Assembly: GCF_947501385.1 (NCBI RefSeq)
Contig: NZ_CANMVP010000008.1
Coordinates: 92,561-156,560, forward strand
Length of the DNA stretch: 64,000 nt
Reading direction: 5' to 3'
Source: an uncultured Polaribacter sp.
GTDB taxonomy: Bacteria; Bacteroidota; Bacteroidia; Flavobacteriales; Flavobacteriaceae
Of the stretch, positions 11,119 through 20,000 are shown piece by piece; the stretch's first letter is position 1, and each line of letters opens with the position of its first letter. Made by a program: the position numbers and the translations under genes. The notes beneath the pieces are model-generated. The model did no database searches. It saw only the letters and a list, made by a program, of their open reading frames with translations, and had not been told where the DNA came from.

Positions 11119-11598
11119 TACCTATTGGTCTTTTTTGGCGCGAATCAAGCAGGATGGATAATTCCAATTGTTGCAAATAAAAACCCATTAGTAGAATTTA
11201 TGGTATTATTTAGTTGCCCTACGATAACCACTCTTGAACAATTAAGATTTCAGTTTTATACAAGTGGAAGAACAGATTTTTAGGAAAATAATACAGAAGA
11301 AAATGCACTTGAACATATTAAGAACGACCCTGATAGATATCAATTTAAAGCTACTGACCCAAAAGACGTTCTAAAAACTCTTTCTATTCCTGGTCTCTGG
11401 CTTTTCGGTGAAAAAGACATCTAGATCCCTGTAAAAATGTTTATTGAGCATATTAACATTCTAAAATTAAAAAACAAACCTTTCGAATGTGTTTTATTTC
11501 CATCATTAGGACACAACATTAATAAAACAAAACCAATAGAAATTTCGATTAATTGGATACAACAAAAATCTTTGAAAATCAAGAATAGTAAAAGCTAA
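11119..11598 (+). pseudogene. Remnant of alpha/beta hydrolase
   Basis: FFGANQAGWIIP...SGRTDF*ENNTEENALEHIKNDPDRYQFKATDPKDVLKTLSIPGLWLFGEKDI*IPVKMFIEH...VLFPSLGHNI: two in-frame TAG stops and Ser->Asn at the presumed nucleophile elbow. Confidence 0.65.
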
Positions 11599-11621
11599 TA
11601 AGAATCGAATTAGAATAATAA

Positions 11622-11815
11622 AGCACTGCCTACAACGTATATAATTAATTGCTGTGGCAAGTGCTTATTTGAAAATTCCTTCGGAATTTTATTGGTTTCG
11701 TATTTGTTTACTAAATTAGTTACGTAACAATCGCAACTAAGCCATAGACAAGTGCGTTTACGCAATTTGAAAACCGAAATCTGTCATTTAAAAACAGGCT
11801 GAAATAGTGCGATTT
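11622..11815. repeat. Noncoding repeat-like segment containing a perfect hairpin
   Basis: GCACTGCCTACAACGTATATAATTAATTGCTG...AAAATTCC-TTC-GGAATTTT (11672-11690) ... GTTACGTAAC palindrome; resembles intergenic repeat sequence in flavobacteria (recall, unverified). Confidence 0.35.
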
Positions 11816-11904
11816 TTCTACACTACACTTTATTAATGCCGATATTAACTACAATATAGGTTATTAAAATTATATTAACTACATTTGTTGTAAATACCTA
11901 AAAA

Positions 11905-12237
11905 ATGAATCAAAAAACACTTGGAGAATTTGAAGAAGTTGTTTTACTAATTGTGGCAATTCTCAATGGGGAAGCGTATAGTGTAAGTATTATAACAGAA
12001 ATTGATGAACGACTACATCGAAATGTCAGCTTGGGAGCAATTCAAACCGTTTTGAAGAGATTAGAGAGTAAAGGTTTATTGAAGTCAGAATTTGGAGATG
12101 CCACAAACGAAAGAGGTGGAAAACGAAAACGCCTCTATGAAATTACCGCAGTGGGCCAGAAACTGCTTAACCACACAAAAGCACAAAGAAACTCACTTTG
12201 GGATGCTATGCCAAGACTTTCATTCAAATTACATTAG
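11905..12237 (+). CDS. PadR-family transcriptional regulator
   Basis: LGEFEEVVLLIVAILNGEAYSVSIITEIDERLHRNVSLGAIQTVLKRLESKGLLKSEFG...GGKRKRLYEITAVGQKLL. Confidence 0.85.
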   Translation: MNQKTLGEFEEVVLLIVAILNGEAYSVSIITEIDERLHRNVSLGAIQTVLKRLESKGLLKSEFGDATNERGGKRKRLYEITAVGQKLLNHTKAQRNSLWDAMPRLSFKLH

Positions 12238-12762
12238 ATGAAACAGCAACAACATAAACCGTCTCGATTGGTAGTAGCATTCTTTCATTGGTTTTGTCAT
12301 CCTGATTATAGAGAAGAAATAGAAGGCGATTTAATGGAGCGTTTTAGCGTTTATTTTGAAAAATATGGATACAACAAAGCAAATAGACTCTTTGTGAAAG
12401 AGGTTATTTTTCTGTTTCGTCCGTCTATTATTGGAAATATTTATCATTTAACTCATACAGACACTATGGAAATTACGAATCAAAACAAAAGACTTGTCGC
12501 TATTTTGGCTACTGCGATAGCAGTACTATTAGTCCCTTTTATAGCAATGAACTTTACTAATGATGTAAATTGGAAAATTTTTGATTTTCTCGTTGCAGGT
12601 GTTTTATTAATTGGAACAGGACTAACACTTGAATTTATTTTAAGGAAAATAAAGACCTTACGATTTAGAATTCTATTTGGCATAGCATTGTTCTTGGTTC
12701 TAATGCTAATTTGGGTCGAACTTGCCGTTGGAATTTTTGGGACTGTAATTGCAGGGAGCTAA
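12238..12762 (+). CDS. Short protein with MacB-type permease-prefix domain plus membrane helices; lacks the permease body
   Basis: FFHWFCHPDYREEIEGDLMERFSVYFEKYGYNKANRLFVKEVIFLFRPSII followed by ~4 TM segments only. Confidence 0.6.
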   Translation: MKQQQHKPSRLVVAFFHWFCHPDYREEIEGDLMERFSVYFEKYGYNKANRLFVKEVIFLFRPSIIGNIYHLTHTDTMEITNQNKRLVAILATAIAVLLVPFIAMNFTNDVNWKIFDFLVAGVLLIGTGLTLEFILRKIKTLRFRILFGIALFLVLMLIWVELAVGIFGTVIAGS

Positions 12763-12781
12763 AAAACGAATCAGTTTAGGT

Positions 12782-13477
12782 ATGAGGGTAGATAAAATAC
12801 ATTACCAAGCAAGGAAAAATAAGTGGCTTGGCTACTTTGCAATATTCTGCAGAATAACACTTGCTTTAGGTTTTATCCCGTCAGGTATGCAAAAAATTCT
12901 TGGAGAAAGATTTACTGTTTTAGCTGTTAATCACCCAATGGGTAATTTTTTGGACGCTTTTTTTCACACGGGATATTATTATACATTTGTTGGAATCATG
13001 CAAGTATTGGCTGCTATTCTATTACTGATTCCCAGAACAGTTTCCATTGGAGCTTTTATTTACTTTCCAATAATTTTAAACATCTGCATTTTATCACTAT
13101 CAGTTAGATTTGACGGCTCTCAAATTACATCACCTTTAATGGTTTGTGCTGTGTTGTTCCTTCTTTGTTGGGATTACCATAAATTCAAAAAGATATTTCC
13201 TTTCAATCATAACATTTCTAAACAGGATTTACCCACTAAAGACGAATTGACTAAAAAGTTTCCTTTTAAATTCTTTGCAGGAGTCTTAGCAGTAATACTT
13301 TTAGTCGTATTTCATACTAGGATATTTTATACAATTTTACCTAGAAACACTCTTTCAGATTGCACTACCCAATGCCATGATAAAAATGATAAATCGTGTA
13401 TTGATTTTTGTGAATGTATCCACAAAGAAGGTAAATCACTTGAAAAATGCTTGGAAGAATTCGATAAAAGGAATTGA
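12782..13477 (+). CDS. DoxX-like membrane protein with Cys-rich C-terminus
   Basis: ITLALGFIPSGMQKILGERF...TGYYYTFVGIMQVLAAILLLIPRTVSIGA; C-tail LSDCTTQCHDKNDKSCIDFCECIHKEGKSLEKCLEEF. Confidence 0.6.
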   Translation: MRVDKIHYQARKNKWLGYFAIFCRITLALGFIPSGMQKILGERFTVLAVNHPMGNFLDAFFHTGYYYTFVGIMQVLAAILLLIPRTVSIGAFIYFPIILNICILSLSVRFDGSQITSPLMVCAVLFLLCWDYHKFKKIFPFNHNISKQDLPTKDELTKKFPFKFFAGVLAVILLVVFHTRIFYTILPRNTLSDCTTQCHDKNDKSCIDFCECIHKEGKSLEKCLEEFDKRN

Positions 13478-13671
13478 GTATTTATCAAAAACATTAAAAG
13501 ACAAACTGACTCTTCCTAAATAAAGGCTACATCATTTTTAAAGTTAGATACTTTATAAAACCGTCTTTTTAAATACTCCAATTCAACGCCAAACTGTGAA
13601 GCATGTTTATAATGCTGTAGGGTATGTCAATTGTTTTTCTTTTTATACTCTTTACCACTATAGTTATATTC

Positions 13672-13762
13672 AAATACATATAAAATACAATTATTTATAT
13701 TTATTATATCTAAATACATATAATTTAGTATTTTTACGTATATTTATATTTAAAAGCATATA
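13672..13762 (+). promoter_or_regulatory. Putative HipB operator array
   Basis: AAATACATATAA at 13672 and 13712 and AAAAGCATATAA at 13752, exactly 40 bp apart; central copy lies in the inverted repeat CTAAAT-N7-ATTTAG (13710-13728). Confidence 0.5.
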
Positions 13763-13981
13763 ATGAAATTATTATCAGCATTTGTAAAAGACCGTAGAAA
13801 AGAAGTACGCCTTACGCAAGAAGAGTTTGCAGAACGTGCAGGTGTCGCTTTAACAGTAGTACGTAAAATAGAACAGGGTAAAACCAATTTAAATCTAGAA
13901 AAAGTGAATTTAGTTTTAGCTATGTTTGGGCATGAACTAGCACCTGTAGCTATAAAAAAAGTAGACGATGAGACGAGGTAA
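13763..13981 (+). CDS. hipB: HipB-type XRE HTH antitoxin/repressor
   Basis: VKDRRKEVRLTQEEFAERAGVALTVVRKIEQGKTNLNLEKVNLVLAMFGHEL. Confidence 0.85.
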   Translation: MKLLSAFVKDRRKEVRLTQEEFAERAGVALTVVRKIEQGKTNLNLEKVNLVLAMFGHELAPVAIKKVDDETR

Positions 13982-14303
13982 TGTATATTATAAAGATGTT
14001 ATTGCAGGACAAATTATAGAAACATCAGAAGGGGATTATGTTTTTCAATATGATGAAAACTATATTGCAGTACATCCTACACAATTTATCACCTTTAGTA
14101 TGCCTGTTCAAAAAGCACCCTATAAAGATCATCGATTGTTTCCTTTTTTTGAAGGTTTGATCCCAGAAGGTTGGTTGTTAGCTATTGCTACTAAAAATTG
14201 GAAAATTAACGCTAACGATCGTATGGGGTTGTTATTGGCCTGTTGTCAAAACTGTATAGGCGCTGTTAGTGTTATACCTATAATTGAAGAAGATGAAAAA
14301 TAA
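13968..14303 (+). CDS. hipS: HipS: stand-alone HipA N-terminal domain
   Basis: FSMPVQKAPYKDHRLFPFFEGLIPEGWLLAIATKNWKINANDRMGLLLACCQNCIGAVSVIP; overlaps hipB start and hipT end. Confidence 0.8.
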   Translation: MRRGNVYYKDVIAGQIIETSEGDYVFQYDENYIAVHPTQFITFSMPVQKAPYKDHRLFPFFEGLIPEGWLLAIATKNWKINANDRMGLLLACCQNCIGAVSVIPIIEEDEK

Positions 14304-15237
14304 AAAGAACTGTTTGTATTGTTATACCGCCTTAGAAAATGGAACTGATTTTCATGAGCAATGTGCGTTCGAATTCTTTGGAACCAATACCCCGCCAAGT
14401 ATGCCTTATAGCCTTGAAGAAATGGACGCTTTGGCAAAAGATGTTGTCGCCAGAAGTATTGCAGTACCAGGAGTGCAACCCAAACTATCGATGTCTTTAA
14501 TTACAGATGCTATCGCAAAAGAGCCACCAAGGCTAACGGTTGTTGGTGCATTAGGAGGGCAATATATTTTTAAACCCCCTACAGCACAATTTAGAGAAAT
14601 GCCAGAAAATGAGCACTTGACCATGCGTATTGCTGAAGCTTTTGGAATCCGTGTTGTACCTTCTAGTTTGGTGCGACTTACTTCTGGAGAACTCTCTTAT
14701 ATTACCAAGAGAATTGATAGAACAGCTAAAGGAGAAAAAATACATATGCTAGACCTTTTTCAGGTTACAGAAGCATTTGATAAATACAAAAGTTCCATGG
14801 AAAAAGTTGGAAAAGCCATCGGGCGCTATTCCAATAATACCTTATTAGACAAAATCTTCTTTTTTGAATTGGCCATATTTGGTTTTTTAACAGGCAATAA
14901 TGATCTACATCTTAAAAATTTTTCTATGATAGCAAATCCCTCGGGTTGGATACTTGCCCCTGCATATGATTTGTTAAACGTTAGCCTTGTTTTATCTGAA
15001 GATCAAGAAGAACTTGCGCTGACTCTGGCAGGAAAGAAAAGCAAGCTAAAAAAGGAACATTTTGAACAATTAGCCATTGGACTTGGAATGACGGATAAAC
15101 AAATTAAAGGTGTTTTTAAACGAATGCTAAAAAACAAAACCAAAGCCTTCAAATTGATTGACGCTTCTTTTTTGTCTGATGCAATGAAAGTCTCTTATAA
15201 AGCCATTTTAGAAACTAGATATGCGAGGTTTAATTAA
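14284..15237 (+). CDS. hipT: HipT: HipA-like Ser/Thr kinase core
   Basis: RSIAVPGVQPKLS loop; FLTGNNDLHLKNFSMI catalytic loop; LAPAYDLLNVSLV metal-binding motif; N-terminal CLYC...HEQC. Confidence 0.85.
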   Translation: MKKMKNKKNCLYCYTALENGTDFHEQCAFEFFGTNTPPSMPYSLEEMDALAKDVVARSIAVPGVQPKLSMSLITDAIAKEPPRLTVVGALGGQYIFKPPTAQFREMPENEHLTMRIAEAFGIRVVPSSLVRLTSGELSYITKRIDRTAKGEKIHMLDLFQVTEAFDKYKSSMEKVGKAIGRYSNNTLLDKIFFFELAIFGFLTGNNDLHLKNFSMIANPSGWILAPAYDLLNVSLVLSEDQEELALTLAGKKSKLKKEHFEQLAIGLGMTDKQIKGVFKRMLKNKTKAFKLIDASFLSDAMKVSYKAILETRYARFN

Positions 15238-15253
15238 CATTTAGCTATATTTC

Positions 15254-15361
15254 TCACAGGGCAACATGTGTAGGGGAAAGTGATTTTTTTTGTTTCTTAG
15301 TGAAATGAGACCAGCAAATGGCTACTAAAGCTGTGAACCCTAAAAATGTTAGTATTTGCAT
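15254..15361 (-). pseudogene. 35-aa ORF, possibly the remnant N-terminus of a sodium/solute symporter (SSS-like)
   Basis: MQILTFLGFTALVAICWSHFTKKQKKSLSPTHVAL*; first hydrophobic segment resembles SSS N-termini (recall). Confidence 0.3.
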
Positions 15362-15451
15362 AATTATAATGTTTGATTAATTTGATTTTTGGATGTAAAT
15401 TATAATAAAAAATAATAAACTATTAGGGAGATATTTTAACTATGGGTAATT

Positions 15452-17005
15452 TTATTGAAAAACAACCTCTTTAACTCCTTTTTGATAATCTTTTCCTCTT
15501 AAATTTATAAAAAGTTGTTTCATTTCAGAAAGTTTTTCTAGTTCTGATATTGCTAAATTACTTTGTTGAGCTCTGTCTTTTTTAAGATTATACAATTGTT
15601 CATAAGGAAAATTACCAACTTCAATACCTACTGCTTCTCTAAAATTTTCACCATCATAAGCAGGAATATATAACCAATCTCCACTTCTTAAGGCTGTTTT
15701 TCCTGTGGCTTCAATAATTAAATTTTCTCGTCCTTTTTTGGTTTTTCCTAAAAAAGCTTGTAATATCTCTTTACTATCAGTAGAAGTTTCTTTTGTATTT
15801 ACTAAATCTGCAATTGAAGCTAATAAATCCATTTGACAAACAATAGCATCTGACACTTGTGGTGCTATAGTTCCTTTCCAATAAGTAATAAAAGGCACTC
15901 TTGTTCCTGCCTCAAAAATGCTGTATTTACCTCCTCTTAATCCTCCTTTTGGATCATGCTTTCCTATTTTTTCATCAGCATCATCAAAATAGCCATCATT
16001 TAAAACTGGCCCATTATCACTTGAAAAAACAATTAATGTATTTTCTAAAATTCCTTCGTCTTTTAAGGTTTTCATAAATTCTCCAATTGCCCAATCTGCT
16101 TCTAAAATTACATCACCTCTTGGTCCCAATCCAGATTTACCCACAAATCTAGGATGTGGTGTTCTTGGCACATGTGGCTGCTGCATAGCATAATATAAAA
16201 AAAACGGATTTTCTTTATGCGTTTTTACATAATGCTGCGCTTTTGCTAAAAAATGATCAGCCATTTCTGTGTCTACCCATTTTGCAGATTCTCCACCTTT
16301 CATATAACCAATTCTAGGAATTCCGTTTACAATACTGCTATTATGACCATGATGCCATTTCATTGTCAACATTTCTGGATTAGAAATCGCAGTGGGTTCT
16401 CCTTCAAAATTTTCTTTATAATTTACTTCTATTGGGTCGTTTTTATCTAAACCAACCACATTACCATTTTTAATGTACACTGTTGGAACTCTGTCTTGGG
16501 TGGCGGCTAAAATATAAGATTCATCAAAACCAACTTCATTTGGACCAGGTGTTACTTTTTCATTCCAATTTACAATTCCTGTTCCTAAACCTAAATGCCA
16601 TTTACCAACTATTGCTGTTTGGTATCCTTGGTTTTTTAACAATTTTGGTAACGTTTGTTGTTTTGTATCAATTAATAAAGGTGCTGTTCCTGGTAAAATT
16701 TTTGCATTTTTATTTCGCCAAGGATACATACCTGTTAATAATGCATATCTACTTGGTGTACAGGTTGCAGAAGATGCATACCCATTTGTGAATTTTATTC
16801 CACCATTGGCTAAAGCATCCATATTTGGCGTTTGTAGTTCAGTTGCTCCATAAGAAGATAAATCTCCATAACCTAAATCATCTAAATAAATAATAACAAT
16901 GTTTGGTTTTGTTGAGGTTATTTCTTTTTTTATATCTGAACTTTTTTTAGATTGATTACATGAAACTATGATTAATAGCATTACAATGGAAAAATATTTT
17001 TTCAT
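15452..17005 (-). CDS. S1-family sulfatase (FGly motif CTPSR)
   Basis: NIVIIYLDDLGYGDLSSYGATELQTPNMDALA...SSATCTPSRYALLTGMYPWR; close paralog of 51235-52785. Confidence 0.93.
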   Translation of the reverse strand: MKKYFSIVMLLIIVSCNQSKKSSDIKKEITSTKPNIVIIYLDDLGYGDLSSYGATELQTPNMDALANGGIKFTNGYASSATCTPSRYALLTGMYPWRNKNAKILPGTAPLLIDTKQQTLPKLLKNQGYQTAIVGKWHLGLGTGIVNWNEKVTPGPNEVGFDESYILAATQDRVPTVYIKNGNVVGLDKNDPIEVNYKENFEGEPTAISNPEMLTMKWHHGHNSSIVNGIPRIGYMKGGESAKWVDTEMADHFLAKAQHYVKTHKENPFFLYYAMQQPHVPRTPHPRFVGKSGLGPRGDVILEADWAIGEFMKTLKDEGILENTLIVFSSDNGPVLNDGYFDDADEKIGKHDPKGGLRGGKYSIFEAGTRVPFITYWKGTIAPQVSDAIVCQMDLLASIADLVNTKETSTDSKEILQAFLGKTKKGRENLIIEATGKTALRSGDWLYIPAYDGENFREAVGIEVGNFPYEQLYNLKKDRAQQSNLAISELEKLSEMKQLFINLRGKDYQKGVKEVVFQ

Positions 17006-17023
17006 AAATATTATTTTTAATTT

Positions 17024-20000
17024 TTAATCAATTATTTTGTTTGCTTCTTTTAATTGCTCAATATATTTTTTAGGTGTTACGCTTTTTTCTTTTTTAAATA
17101 AGCTAATAAAATGTGCATAACTATTAATCCCAACTGCATCCATAGCTTCTTGAACTCTATCGCAACCATCATCAAACATTTGAACTGCTTTTTCTATTTT
17201 TATAGAATTGATAAAAGCAGTAGTATTAAGCCCAATTAAAGATTTTAGTTTTCTATGTAATTGCATTCGGCTAAGCCCAAGTTCTTCAGATAAATCTTGT
17301 ACAGAAAAATTGGGTTCAGACATTTTAGTTTTAATAATATTTACCAAATTTGCCACAAACTTTTGATCATAAGAAACATAATGGCTATCTGTTTTATCTG
17401 AAGAACCTTCTGCAATATATTGCCTAAAATTATTTCTGGTTTTTATAATGTTTTTAACCTTTTGTAATAATTGAGCACTATTAAATGGTTTGGAAATATA
17501 ATCCCAAGCACCTACTTTTAATCCTTTACTAGAGAAATCTTCTCCTGATTTTGCTGTTAACATTAACACTGGAATATGAGAGGTTAAAATATTTTTTTTA
17601 ATTTTTTTACACATTTCAATGCCATCTAATTCTGGCATCATAACATCAGAAATTATAATATCTGGTATTTCTTTTAAAGTTACTTCTAAGCCTTCTTTTC
17701 CGTTATTTGCTTCAAAAACATTGTAATCATTTTTTAAAATATTTTTTAGATATTTTCTTAAATCATAATCATCTTCTACTACTAAAATTTTTTCTTTACC
17801 TTCATCATCTTCCTCTTCGTCTTCATCAATTTGTTCAACAATATCTCCTGGCACATAATCTTTAGGTAAATTACAAGGAATGTCTTCTTTTGTTATATAC
17901 TCTTCTTCAGAAAAAGATTTTGATGAAACAGGTAATGTTATCATAAATTCTGTGCCTCCCAAAGCGCTATTTAATACGTTTATTTCTCCTCTATGTGCTT
18001 CAATAAGTGAAGAAGCTAAATGAAGACCAATACCAGAAGACGATCTATCTTTTCCATGAAAATGTCTTTGAAAAATTTTCTTTTTGTCTTGTTGAGATAT
18101 TCCTTTTCCACTGTCTTTAATTAAGATTACAAAATACTCTAACTCTTGTTTCCAGGTTGGTTTTATTTCTATTTCAATAGTACCATTATTTGGTGTGTAT
18201 TTAAAAGCGTTAGATAAAAGATTATAAATTACTTTTTCTACAATGTCTTTATCAAAATGGCAGAAATAACTTTCTGGGGAAATAAAGTTTAAATTTATAT
18301 TTCTAGTTTTAGCCTGCCAATCAAAAGATTTGGAAATTTCTTCCACAAACAGGCACATATCATTCCTAGAAACTTTTAAGATATTTACTCCTGAATTTAT
18401 TTTTCGAAAATCTAACAATTGATTGACCAAGTTCATCAATCTATTTGTATTTCTTGATACAATATTGTAACAGAAATCCTTATGTTCTTTAGATATATTT
18501 CCTTTAATTAAATCATTAAGAGGCCCAATAATTAAAGATAAAGGTGTTTTGAATTCGTGTGCAACATCTGTAAAGAAAATTAATTTCATTTCATTAATTT
18601 CTTTTTCTTGCTCACTTTTAAAAGTAGAAAGTTTTATTTGATTTCTTAATTTTTGTTTGTTAGACCAAAAATGAATAAGGGTAAATAAAATGGTAAGTGT
18701 TATTAAAAAATAGAATAAATAAGCCCACCAAGTATTCCAAGGTGCAGGTTGAACAGAAATTGAAATTTCTCGAACTTCATTAGACCACTGACCATTTGGA
18801 TTTGTTGCTTCTACAAAAAGAGTGTAATTACCTGAAGGTATATTTGAGTAACTGGCATATCTTTTTGTATTGTTAACTTCTTGCCAGTCTTCATCATAAT
18901 TTACAAGTTTATATCTGTATTTATTTACTTTTACATTGGAGTAGTTTGTACTTGAAAATTCAATTGAAAAATCGTTTTGCTTATAGTTAAAATCTAAATA
19001 ATCAGTATTATTCAATCTTTTTTCTAACAATACAGAACCTAATAATTCTTGCTTTACCTCAACTTTTTTATTGTTTACAAAAAGTTCTGTAAATGAAATT
19101 TTTGAAGAAAATGAATTGCTTTTTAATTCGCTGGATTTAAAATAATTAATGCCAGATATACTTCCAAAAAAAAGTTCACCATTATTGTTTCTAGAGATAG
19201 CTTCTGTAAATGTGTTGGTAAGCAATCCATCGTAATAATTAAACTTGTTGGTTGCTCCTGTTTTTGTTGAATATTTTATAATTCCTTGTGAATTGTTTAG
19301 CCATAGATTTGAAAATTCGTCAGCAACAATAGCCATAATTTTTTTATTCTGAATATCATCTATCAATATCGATTCAAATTCATTTTTATTAGGTTTTTTT
19401 ACTAATAAACCTGTATCTGTACCAACATATAGTGTGTTTTTATCTAAATAAAAACTCCAAACTGAATTATTGGGAATGTGATAAGAACCTGTCATTTGTT
19501 CATTATAACTTTCTACAGAAATAATTTCACCTAGTTTATCCAAGTTTATTTTAAACAAACCATTAGATATGGTTCCAACCCAAATACATTGATGCAGAGC
19601 ATCAAATTTTAATGAAAAAACACGAATGTTGCGTAAATATTCTAAATTTTCAAATTTTTCATGAATCCAACCTGACTCCTTTTTATTTTTTAATAATAAT
19701 CCTTTGAAAGTACCATAATATTCGTTGCCAAAATTATCTTTAAAAAAACTAGTTACAAATAAAGAAGAATCTTTTTCTTTATTGTTGAAAATAGGCACAA
19801 ATTCAAATTCATTTTTATTAGATTTTTTTTCTCTGTACAAGCCTTCTGTTGTTGCTAAATGAATTTTTCCATTTAAAGTATCTACTCTAAATGCTTTCGC
19901 TTTTTCTGGAATTTTAATTAATTCTGTGTTATTTGTATTAAAAGAATAAACATAAAACTTACCTGCTTGTATACCATAATAAACTTTGGAATTGTTAGCA

